This document shows, in pieces, positions 47,989 to 55,019 of a stretch of DNA of 64,000 nucleotides (position 1 is its first letter; the number at the start of each line of letters is the position of its first letter). Below the pieces are notes generated by a model that was not told where the DNA came from, did no database searches, and saw only the letters and a program-made list of their open reading frames with translations. The stretch is taken from the NCBI RefSeq assembly GCF_900199405.1, contig NZ_LT963428.1:61584-125583 (forward strand), given 5' to 3'. Made by a program: the position numbers and the translations under genes. The DNA is from Beduinella massiliensis. Lineage in GTDB: Bacteria; Bacillota; Clostridia; Christensenellales; Aristaeellaceae.

Positions 47989-49089
47989 ATGAAGTGCACG
48001 ATCAAGGACATCGCGCGTCTTGCGGGCGTGTCGCCCTCCACGGTCAGCCGCGTGATGTCCGGCTCCCCGCGCATCAGCGGGGAAACCCGCGCGCGGGTCG
48101 AGCGGATCATGCGCGAGGCGGGCTATCAGCCCAACCAGCTCGCGCGCCTGCTGGTGCAAAGGCGCAGCAACATCGTGGCGGCGGTGCTGCCCGCCGCGCC
48201 GGAGCGGGCGCTGGGCGAGCCGTTCTTCTTTGAGGTGCTGCGCGGCATCACCATGGCCGCGACGCGCGCGGGCTGTCACGTGCTGCTCTCCGCCGCGGGG
48301 CCGGAGGGCGAGGCGGCCTGCGTGCGCGCGCTGGTGCAGGGCGGCATCGCCGGGGGCATCCTCCTGCTGCGCACCCGCGAGGACGACGCGGCCGTAGCGG
48401 AGCTGACCGCGCAGGGCTTCCCCTTCGCGCTGCTGGGTCATCCCGCGGGCGAGGACGCGGTCAACTGGGTGGACAACGACAACTTCGCGGCGGGGCGCGC
48501 GGCCGCCCGCCACCTGATCGGCCGGGGATGCAGGCGCCTTTGCTACTGCGGGCATTCGCCGGGCTTTCGCATGTCCGCGCTGCGCCTGGACGGCTGCCGC
48601 GAGGCTGCGCGGGAGGCGGGGCTGCCGCCGCCGCGCGTCATCGAGCGGCCTGCGCCGCCGGAGGCTGGGCCGGACGCGGGGGGCCGCGTGGACGCGGAGA
48701 CCGTGCGCGCGATGTTCGCGGGTGACGGTTGGCCGGGCGACGGCTGGCCGGATGGGGTGGTGGCGGAAAACGACCTGGTCGCCGCGGAGCTGATGACCCT
48801 GCTGCGCGCGCTGCACCTGCGCGTGCCCGAGGACGTATCCGTCGTGGGCTTCAACGACGCGCCGCTCGCGCAGCTGCTCAAGCCGCCGCTCACCAGCGTC
48901 AACCTCTGCCCGGAAGAGCTGGGCAGACGCACCTGCGAGCTGCTGCTCGACGCCATGGACGCGCACTCGCCCGACGGCCGCCCGCTGGAGCCCCGCTCCG
49001 CGTTGGTTCCCTTCACGCTCATCGAGCGGGAGAGCGTGCGGCGCGGGGACGAACAGCCGGGCGGGGGACAGGCTCCGGCCCGGGCGTGA
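47989..49089 (+). CDS. LacI family transcriptional regulator
   Basis: 366 residues. HTH TIKDIARLAGVSPSTVSRVM at 4-23 and hinge helix region GYQPNQLARLL; effector domain with AVLPAAPERALGEPFFFEVL, GLSVVGFNDAPLAQLLKPPLTSV-type motif (SVVGFNDAPLAQLLKPPLTS). AGGAGGG precedes the ATG. Candidate controller of the sugar operon at 43503, or of the GH65 gene, which has a LacI-type palindrome. Terminated by the strong hairpin at 49096. Confidence 0.9.
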   Translation: MKCTIKDIARLAGVSPSTVSRVMSGSPRISGETRARVERIMREAGYQPNQLARLLVQRRSNIVAAVLPAAPERALGEPFFFEVLRGITMAATRAGCHVLLSAAGPEGEAACVRALVQGGIAGGILLLRTREDDAAVAELTAQGFPFALLGHPAGEDAVNWVDNDNFAAGRAAARHLIGRGCRRLCYCGHSPGFRMSALRLDGCREAAREAGLPPPRVIERPAPPEAGPDAGGRVDAETVRAMFAGDGWPGDGWPDGVVAENDLVAAELMTLLRALHLRVPEDVSVVGFNDAPLAQLLKPPLTSVNLCPEELGRRTCELLLDAMDAHSPDGRPLEPRSALVPFTLIERESVRRGDEQPGGGQAPARA

Positions 49090-49095
49090 GAAAGA

Positions 49096-49139
49096 AAAAG
49101 ACTTCGCAAAACCATACTTTTGCGAAGTCTTTTTTTGTT
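49096..49139. terminator. strong two-way terminator
   Basis: AAAAGACTTCGCAAAA pairs perfectly with TTTTGCGAAGTCTTTT across CCATAC, with T-runs on both strands. It separates the convergent LacI and ABC exporter genes. Confidence 0.92.
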
Positions 49140-49210
49140 TTGGCCGCACATGCCGCGCGTACGCGATGAACGGCACGGAGCGCCGTTTGAAAGCGCAGAT
49201 GCCCGCCGCT

Positions 49211-50983
49211 TTACCGGGCGTCCGTCTCCACGTAGAACTGCGCCTGTAGGGTAAAGAGCTCCGCATATTTGCCGCGCCTTTGCATCAGGTCGCGGTGCGT
49301 ACCGGCTTCCACGATGCGGCCGCCGTCGAAAACGGCGATCCGGTCGCAGAAACGCGCGCTGGAAAGCCGGTGCGAGATGTAAACGGCGGTCTTTCCGCTG
49401 ACCAGGCTGTCAAAGCGGCGGTAGAGATCAAACTCCGCGCGCGGGTCGAGCGCGGCGGTCGGCTCGTCCAGCACGACGATGGGCGCGTCTTTGTATAACG
49501 CCCGTGCGAGCGCGAGCTTCTGGCCCTCGCCGCCCGAGGGCTCGAAGCCGAGTGGATCGAACTGGCGGGAGACGGAGGTATCCGCGCCCCGGGGCAGATG
49601 GTCGAGCTTGCCGCCGAGCCCGACGCCGCGCAGGATGCGCTCCGCCCGCTGCACGTCGCGCGGTTGGCTCAGGATGACGTTGTCCAGCAGAGAAAAGGGA
49701 AAGAGCTTGTAGTCCTGAAATACCGCAGAAAAAAGCGACAGGTACGCGTCGTAGTCGATTTCGCGGATGTCGGTTCCGTCCAACAGAATCTGCCCCTCGG
49801 TGGGGTCGTAAAGACGCATCAGGAGCTTGATGAACGTGGTCTTCCCCGCGCCGTTTTCCCCGACGACGGAGAGCTTTTCGCCCGGCATCAGGGTAAAGTC
49901 GATCCCACGCAGTGCCCATGTTTGGGCTCCACGATAGCGGAAGCCGACGTTTTTGAACTCGATGCGGTGATTACCCGCCGGAAGAGGACGGTTAGCCCCT
50001 TCGCGCAGGCGGGCCGGGGCCTTCAGGTAGGCGTCCAGGTTTTCGTAATACAGATCGTAGGCGCGAATCTCCATCAAGCTTTCCAACATACAGCGCAGCG
50101 CGGAGGCGAACGCGGTGATCGCCGCGGAATACATGGCGAAGGAGCCGATGGAGAGGCGTCCGCTGTAAACGCCGAAGAATAGATAGGCGTATGCGACGCC
50201 CTGTTCGACGAGCATGAACAGGGCGCCGATCGCGCCCGCCCGGATGTAACCGTCGTTCTGCGCCTTGATGTTTTGGTTAACCCGCGTGAAGTATTGCCGC
50301 TCGCGCTGCGCAAGCCAGCGCCCGAGGCGGCCGATGCGAATCTCCTTGCCGAATGCGGCGTCCCCGAAGAGCTGGCTGTAATACATCCACCCTCGCTGGT
50401 CGGCGCTGATTTGCAGGGAAAGCCGCATGGCGTCCGTCCTCGCGCGGCCCTCGACCACGGCCCCGGCGAACGCCAGAGCCGTGAAGAGCAGGAGGATCAG
50501 GGGGTGAAGTGTCAGCATCACGGCCGAAAGCCCTGCAAATGTCACCATCTGCCCGGCGGTGTTCAGGGCGCAATCGAGCAGGTAGGCGAACCCGTGCCAA
50601 TCACAGTACAAAAATTTTTCCGCCTTCTTGCGCAGGTCGAGAAAGTCCGGGCTTTCAAGGTTTTCGAGATCCGTGTCCGCCAGCCGCCGGTGCAGGTCGC
50701 TGTCGAACTCGGCGTTGACGCGGCAGCGTCGGGTGAAGCTGTCACGGTCGAAAAACGCGGAAAGTGCCGCGGCGAGCGCCGCGTAGCCTGTCAGGATGCC
50801 GGCGTAGAGCAGGAGCCTCTGCGGCCGCATGGGCCCCAGCAGCTCGTCGAGGATAAACTTGGGCATGAGCGTGGCGACGATAGGAACGAGCGAATGGATA
50901 AGCTGGTACAGCACGCGCCAGACGATGTACAGTTTGTCGTACTTGAGGCCGCAGCGGATAAAGAAAAGCAGTCCCTTGAACAT
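49211..50983 (-). CDS. ABC transporter, fused permease/ATPase
   Basis: 590 residues. An N-terminal six-helix permease (FFIRCGLKYDKLYIVWRVLY at the start) and ATPase with SVVGENGAGKTTFIKLLMRL, FQDYKLFPFSLLDN (Q-loop), PSGGEGQKLALARAL (variant signature SGGEG) and IVVLDEPTAALD. The start is the ATG at 50983 with AGGAGGG 6 bases upstream; the frame runs on upstream but that part is a leader region. Preceded by a leader peptide and an attenuator, so expression is likely induced by a translation stress. Exporter of unknown substrate, possibly a drug or peptide. Confidence 0.9.
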   Translation of the reverse strand: MFKGLLFFIRCGLKYDKLYIVWRVLYQLIHSLVPIVATLMPKFILDELLGPMRPQRLLLYAGILTGYAALAAALSAFFDRDSFTRRCRVNAEFDSDLHRRLADTDLENLESPDFLDLRKKAEKFLYCDWHGFAYLLDCALNTAGQMVTFAGLSAVMLTLHPLILLLFTALAFAGAVVEGRARTDAMRLSLQISADQRGWMYYSQLFGDAAFGKEIRIGRLGRWLAQRERQYFTRVNQNIKAQNDGYIRAGAIGALFMLVEQGVAYAYLFFGVYSGRLSIGSFAMYSAAITAFASALRCMLESLMEIRAYDLYYENLDAYLKAPARLREGANRPLPAGNHRIEFKNVGFRYRGAQTWALRGIDFTLMPGEKLSVVGENGAGKTTFIKLLMRLYDPTEGQILLDGTDIREIDYDAYLSLFSAVFQDYKLFPFSLLDNVILSQPRDVQRAERILRGVGLGGKLDHLPRGADTSVSRQFDPLGFEPSGGEGQKLALARALYKDAPIVVLDEPTAALDPRAEFDLYRRFDSLVSGKTAVYISHRLSSARFCDRIAVFDGGRIVEAGTHRDLMQRRGKYAELFTLQAQFYVETDAR

Positions 50984-51056
50984 AGCAGTCCCTCCTAAAA
51001 AGGGCCGCGGGCGCAGGCGCCCCCGGCCTTGCGTCGCTTTCGTGCCGTCTTTACAC

Positions 51057-51141
51057 AAAAAAGCTGTAAAGGCGACACCAAACAAGGGACAGCAAAGCTG
51101 CCCCGCCGACGTGGGACTTTGTTTGGGGTGCTCTTTACAGC
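51057..51141 (-). terminator. attenuator: long hairpin with T-run upstream of the ABC exporter
   Basis: On the minus strand CTTTACAGC ends a long imperfect stem (51063-51092 with about 51111-51141, over 20 pairs) and runs into TTTTTT (51057-51062). Inside the loop GGGGCAGC/GCTGTCCC (about 51086-51104) offers an alternative, shorter fold. The 5' arm begins at the base after the leader peptide stop codon, so a ribosome held there would open the stem. Confidence 0.85.
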
Positions 51142-51186
51142 TTATCTGTGAAGGAAGGGCTTGTAGGCGCAGCAGCAAAACTTCAT
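51142..51186 (-). CDS. 14-residue Cys-rich leader peptide of the ABC exporter
   Basis: MKFCCCAYKPFLHR, with TGC TGC TGC in a row at codons 4-6. GAGGAGG lies 7 bases before the ATG, and a good promoter lies 35 bases upstream of the ATG. Too short to be a stable protein; its position directly before a terminator hairpin is the arrangement of leader-peptide attenuators. The three Cys codons may sense charged tRNA-Cys, or the nascent chain may stall on an antibiotic. Confidence 0.75.
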   Translation of the reverse strand: MKFCCCAYKPFLHR

Positions 51187-51220
51187 ACGAAGGCCTCCTC
51201 TTTCGGGTTTCTTTGATAAA

Positions 51221-51249
51221 AGGATACCCTGTTTTAACGCCCGTGTCAA
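51221..51249 (-). promoter_or_regulatory. promoter of the leader-ABC exporter transcript
   Basis: Minus strand TTGACA (51244-51249), 17-base spacer, TATCCT (51221-51226). It sits just after the HAD phosphatase gene, so the exporter is transcribed separately from that gene. Confidence 0.85.
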
Positions 51250-51262
51250 CGCGAACCGTCCC

Positions 51263-51841
51263 CTACGCCTCGCCCAGGCGTTCCAGCTTTCCGTGGGTGA
51301 CGAGGTAGCGCTCGTCGGCCAGGGCGAGCAGCGGCCCGTCGGCCTTCACGTTGTCCGTGTACATGGCGCGCACGGAAAAGTCGCCCAGCAGCTTGTGCAG
51401 GCGGCTGATCTTCTCGGCGGCGCGGCAGTTTTCGCCCTCCAGGCGGCCGGTCGCGAGGTCCACGCGCGTGGCGACCAGGTGCAGCGCGCCCAGGCGCTCC
51501 GCGATGGGCGTCAGCATGAACTGCGGCGAGGCGGAGGCGATGACGAAGGGCAGGTCGCGCGGCCGCGTCCCGAACCACGCCCCGACCTTTTCGAGCGTCC
51601 GGGGCTCGTTCCAGAAGTCGCGCGCAAGGGCTTCCCCGTCGATGGCGGCGAGAAAGCGCAGAAAGACGCCCTTGCCGCGCGTGAAATCCCAGGCCTTCAC
51701 GGCCATCATCAGGCCCGCTAAGGCCTGACGCGGCAGAAAGCGCAGCAGCGAAGGCTTCCTGCGCAGGCAGTAAAGCCAGAAATCGACGGTGGAATCCCCG
51801 TCGTAGATCGTGCCGTCAAAGTCGTAAACGTCGATGCGCAT
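51263..51841 (-). CDS. HAD family hydrolase (HAD-IB type phosphatase)
   Basis: 192 residues. DVYDFDGTIYDGDST is motif I (DxDGT) at 6-12; VIASASPQFML gives motif II Ser, and AMYTDNVKADGPLLALAD motif III/IV. Size and a cap between motifs I and II fit the HAD-IB phosphoserine phosphatase/PGP-like group; substrate unknown. The ATG is preceded by GGAGTGAC and lies 97 bases from the methyltransferase gene upstream. Confidence 0.85.
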   Translation of the reverse strand: MRIDVYDFDGTIYDGDSTVDFWLYCLRRKPSLLRFLPRQALAGLMMAVKAWDFTRGKGVFLRFLAAIDGEALARDFWNEPRTLEKVGAWFGTRPRDLPFVIASASPQFMLTPIAERLGALHLVATRVDLATGRLEGENCRAAEKISRLHKLLGDFSVRAMYTDNVKADGPLLALADERYLVTHGKLERLGEA

Positions 51842-51938
51842 CGGGTCACTCCTTTCAGGGGCGCCGCCCCCACGCCCCCGAAAGGGCCGGTTTCCTGCGA
51901 AGCCCGCGCGGGCGGGCCTTACCCGGGGTATCCTGGGT

Positions 51939-53126
51939 TCAGTCCAGCATTTGCAGCCACAGGCTCTTGAGGTAGTGCGATTCCGGATAGCCGGCCAGCA
52001 CCGGGTGGTCGATGTCCTGCCTGCGCAGGGTGATGACCCGCACCTGCCGGTGCAGGTCCTGCGCGGCGGAGAGCACGGTGTTTACGAACGTCTCCTCCGG
52101 CATGTGGTAGGAGCAGCTGTGCGTCGCCAGCACGCCGCCCGCGGGCAGCAGCCGCATGGCGGAAAGGGCGATCTCCTTGTAGCCGCGGCAGGCGTTGGCC
52201 AGGTTCGCCTTGGCCTTGGTGAAGGCGGGCGGGTCGAGCACCACCACGTCGTAATGCTCCTTCGCGCGCACCTGCTCGCGCAGGAAGTCAAAGCAGTTCT
52301 CGCACACGACGTTCACGTCGAGCCCGCCCAGCCGCGCGTTTTCCGCCGCGAGGCCGCAGGCATCCTGCGAGATGTCCACCGCCGTGACGGAGGATGCGCC
52401 GCCCACGGCCGCGTTCAGCGCGAACCCGCCGATGTAGGTGAAGCAGTCCAGCACGCGCGCGTCCTTTACAAACCGGCGCAGGAACAGGTGGTTCTCCTTC
52501 TGGTCGAGAAAGTAGCCGGTCTTTTGCCCGCCGAGCACGTCCACGTGCAGGGCGATGCCATTCTCGTGCACCACCGTGCGGCCGGGCTGCGGCCCATAGA
52601 GCACCTTCGTGAAGCACTCCATGCCTTCCTTTTTGCGGATGGCGTCGTCGTTTTGCAGCAGCAGCGTCTTCATCGTGGGCACGCAGTCGGTCAGCGTCTG
52701 CGCGATCACGTCGGTCCATCGCTCCATGCCCAGCGCCAGAATTTGCAGCACCACCACGTCCGCGAACTGGTCGCAGATGACGCCGGGCAGGCGGTCCGCC
52801 TCGCCGAAGATCAGGCGGCGGCAGTCCGTGCCCTCGCGGCGCATGCTCAGGTCGCGGTAGGAAACCGCCGCGCGCACGCGCCGCGCGATCAGCGCGTCGT
52901 CCACGGCCTCGCCCCGGTGGGTCAGCAGGCGCACGGTGATGAGCGATCGGCTGTTGTAAAAGCCCGTGCCGAGGTAACGCCCCCGAAAATCGACCGCCTG
53001 CACGAGGCCGCCGTCCTCAGGCTCCCCCTCCACGCGCTCGATCTCGTTGCCGTAAACCCAGGGATGCCCCTGCAAAATTTTTTTCTGACGCCCGTTCAGG
53101 ACGTGGACAATGGGCATATCCGCCAT
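51939..53126 (-). CDS. class I SAM-dependent rRNA methyltransferase, RlmI/RlmK-like
   Basis: 395 residues. N-terminal PUA domain (VLNGRQKKILQGHPWVYGNE), a middle EEHAD-like part with YNSRSLITVRLLT, and a SAM-binding domain with LDCFTYIGGFALNAAVGG, VTAVDIS and the m5C-type motif VVVLDPPAFTKAKANL. Resembles Firmicutes YwbD/RlmI proteins that make m5C in 23S rRNA. AAAGGAGG precedes the ATG at 53126. The catalytic Cys is expected near HSCSYH. Confidence 0.9.
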   Translation of the reverse strand: MADMPIVHVLNGRQKKILQGHPWVYGNEIERVEGEPEDGGLVQAVDFRGRYLGTGFYNSRSLITVRLLTHRGEAVDDALIARRVRAAVSYRDLSMRREGTDCRRLIFGEADRLPGVICDQFADVVVLQILALGMERWTDVIAQTLTDCVPTMKTLLLQNDDAIRKKEGMECFTKVLYGPQPGRTVVHENGIALHVDVLGGQKTGYFLDQKENHLFLRRFVKDARVLDCFTYIGGFALNAAVGGASSVTAVDISQDACGLAAENARLGGLDVNVVCENCFDFLREQVRAKEHYDVVVLDPPAFTKAKANLANACRGYKEIALSAMRLLPAGGVLATHSCSYHMPEETFVNTVLSAAQDLHRQVRVITLRRQDIDHPVLAGYPESHYLKSLWLQMLD

Positions 53127-53259
53127 GGAATGTCCTCCTTTGCGCTCGTATTGAATATGCGGTTCGCCCGCTAAAACGGAGATCCCCTTCAAAAAGCAGA
53201 TCATTCTTTATGCATGTGTATCAGAAAGATTTATAGAGAGAGAAGATTTAACTCTGCTA

Positions 53260-54150
53260 TCACAGGATATACCATGTCGGGATATCGCTGTTCATATTAT
53301 GAAACCACTTTAAGACATTTTGATTCAGTTCCAAAATGGAAGCCAATCTATCCGGAGCAAAATATTTAGACCATACAATCGAAGTGATTGCACTGGCAGA
53401 AAGATAATATGCAAGGAGCTTCCAAAAATCTTCGGGGACGTGGTTGTCAAAATAACCGTTAATTTGGCCTGATGCAAAATAGGGGTATTCGATGCCGATT
53501 CGATTAAACTCGTACCATGGATCTCCGTAATTCTCAAAATCAACAGTATGCCAATCGATGACAAAAAGCTGCCCGCTTTTGGATTGAATTAAATTGCCCA
53601 AATGGTAGTCGCCATGATGATAACACTGCGGTCGCTTCTGAAGCATATGCCTGTTGGCGTCGATGTAATTTAAGACAATGTCGCTTCCCTCAAACAGGAT
53701 GCCCTCCCTGCGAAACGCTTCCAGCCTTTCATCCATGGTGGAAAAATACCGCGTCTCCCAGTCAGAAATATTTTCTGGCGCATTCAGGGTATGGATTCTT
53801 CGCAGGATCCTTCCCGATTCTATCCCTAATGCATATTGCTTCTCTTTGGATAGTTTGGGTATCGTTATTTCGGCCTCTTCTCCGTCTATCCAGGACAATA
53901 AGGTATATACGCCCGTTTTGTTATTGCAGACGCCAAAGTCAATCGGCGACGGCATTGGGACATTCAAACGGAAAAGTTTTTTTATCAATTCGTATTCAGC
54001 TTTTTTTCGCTCAAATTCTTCATAGTCAGCTAGCCGCAATAAAAAGTGCTCTCCGTTTTTTGCGGTGACATAGTATTTTTTATCGCTTGACATACCCTTT
54101 TTAATGGGCTGAATGTCTTTAAACTCGGCCGCCATTGGAAGATATTTCAA
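53260..54150 (-). CDS. aminoglycoside phosphotransferase-like kinase (APH family)
   Basis: About 296 residues from the TTG at 54150, which has GAAGGAG 8 bases upstream. Kinase motifs: YYVTAKNGEHFLLRLADYEE (ATP-site Lys region), CYHHGDYHLGNLIQ (catalytic loop, Asp and Asn) and FVIDWHTVDFEN (metal Asp). This is the APH/ChoK fold; members phosphorylate antibiotics or small metabolites, and resistance is not shown. Much richer in A+T than the rest of the window, with a different codon bias, so probably acquired. Confidence 0.85.
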   Translation of the reverse strand: MKYLPMAAEFKDIQPIKKGMSSDKKYYVTAKNGEHFLLRLADYEEFERKKAEYELIKKLFRLNVPMPSPIDFGVCNNKTGVYTLLSWIDGEEAEITIPKLSKEKQYALGIESGRILRRIHTLNAPENISDWETRYFSTMDERLEAFRREGILFEGSDIVLNYIDANRHMLQKRPQCYHHGDYHLGNLIQSKSGQLFVIDWHTVDFENYGDPWYEFNRIGIEYPYFASGQINGYFDNHVPEDFWKLLAYYLSASAITSIVWSKYFAPDRLASILELNQNVLKWFHNMNSDIPTWYIL

Positions 54151-54398
54151 ATTCTTTACTCCTTCACAGGACAAATATCAGCATCCTTCTTTTCGATAGC
54201 TAAACTATATCATATTGCACGTTGCTTTTCCACTTCATTTCACAAGTTTCATATGGATAACCATTTGAAAAAAACAAGGAGCGTTTGGGATGCTTCCCGG
54301 CAATTCGTTTTTCCGCGAGCGGGTACCCTCTTGCGTATAAAGGAGCTGTATTTTTGTTTGCTGGAAATGTCCCAGGCCTTCCAAAATGGAAATCTACG

Positions 54399-54746
54399 CT
54401 AGGCAGGAAAACTTCTGAAATAAATTCTATTTCTATCGATATCATAAAAACTCATATTCGTAGCTCCCCAAGGACGCTGCACAGGCTCTTCGATAATTTC
54501 AACCCCCATTTCAAGTAGCTTCTGATATTCTGCCGCAATGTCTTTCACGGTAAAGGCTAAACTGATATTCTGATTGTCGTTATTCTTGTGTGAACCATCA
54601 TTGTATATCGAAAGTTGTGTTTCTTCCCCTATTAATACTTGGTGTATTTCATCGTTGCTACCATTATCTATTCCTAACAATCGCTTATAAAAATTTGCAA
54701 GCGCTACCACATCGTTTGTGTTTAAGCTTACTTCGCCAATTCTCAT
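54399..54746 (-). CDS. VOC (glyoxalase/bleomycin resistance) family protein
   Basis: 115 residues. Begins MRIGEVSLNTNDVVALANFY, then KDIAAEYQKLLEMGVEIIEEP and ATNMSFYDIDRNRIYF: paired beta-alpha-beta-beta modules of the vicinal oxygen chelate fold. The metal His at the beta 1 end is replaced by Ser (EVSLN), so the function may be binding rather than catalysis. AT-rich like its neighbour. The 224 bases between it and the APH-like gene hold no clear gene. Confidence 0.8.
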   Translation of the reverse strand: MRIGEVSLNTNDVVALANFYKRLLGIDNGSNDEIHQVLIGEETQLSIYNDGSHKNNDNQNISLAFTVKDIAAEYQKLLEMGVEIIEEPVQRPWGATNMSFYDIDRNRIYFRSFPA

Positions 54747-54961
54747 ATCTTCACGTCCTCAAATATCGGCTTATCTATTTCTTCTGCCAATACATTATAC
54801 CATTCGATTGTAAGTTTTTCTATCTCGTCTCCGCTCCATACGAAATATATGAGGTAAACAAGAGGGCGCAAGCAACGGGTGCTTTCGCCCTCGCATAGTA
54901 TGATATTTCCTTTCAAAGCCGTGGGAGTGCCGCTGCGCAGAAAAAAATCCCTCTCCCCCAT
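54743..54961 (-). pseudogene. possible gene remnant upstream of the VOC gene
   Basis: A 72-codon frame whose AT-rich end (VYLIYFVWSGDEIEKLTI, then EWYNVLAEEIDKPIFEDVKI) looks protein-like and overlaps the VOC start by 4 bases (ATGA). Its first half reads through an unrelated hairpin (54862-54892). Best explained as the 3' end of a gene cut off at the islet edge; could be a chance ORF. Confidence 0.3.
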
Positions 54962-55019
54962 GAGACATGTGAGAGAAGGATTTCTGTGCGGTTTCGGGCT
55001 GCGCGGCCTTTTCCGCGCC

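Noticed and set aside
47134..49266. 710-codon ORF on the minus strand
   Set aside because: Antisense to the TraX and LacI genes; shadow.
54200..54445. 81-codon ORF on the minus strand between the VOC and APH-like genes
   Set aside because: Overlaps the VOC gene end in another frame, has no ribosome site and no recognisable domain; a decayed fragment cannot be excluded.
54862..54892. Terminator hairpin at the edge of the AT-rich islet
   Set aside because: GAGGGCG/CGCCCTC pairs well but no T-run follows on either strand, so it is not listed as a terminator.
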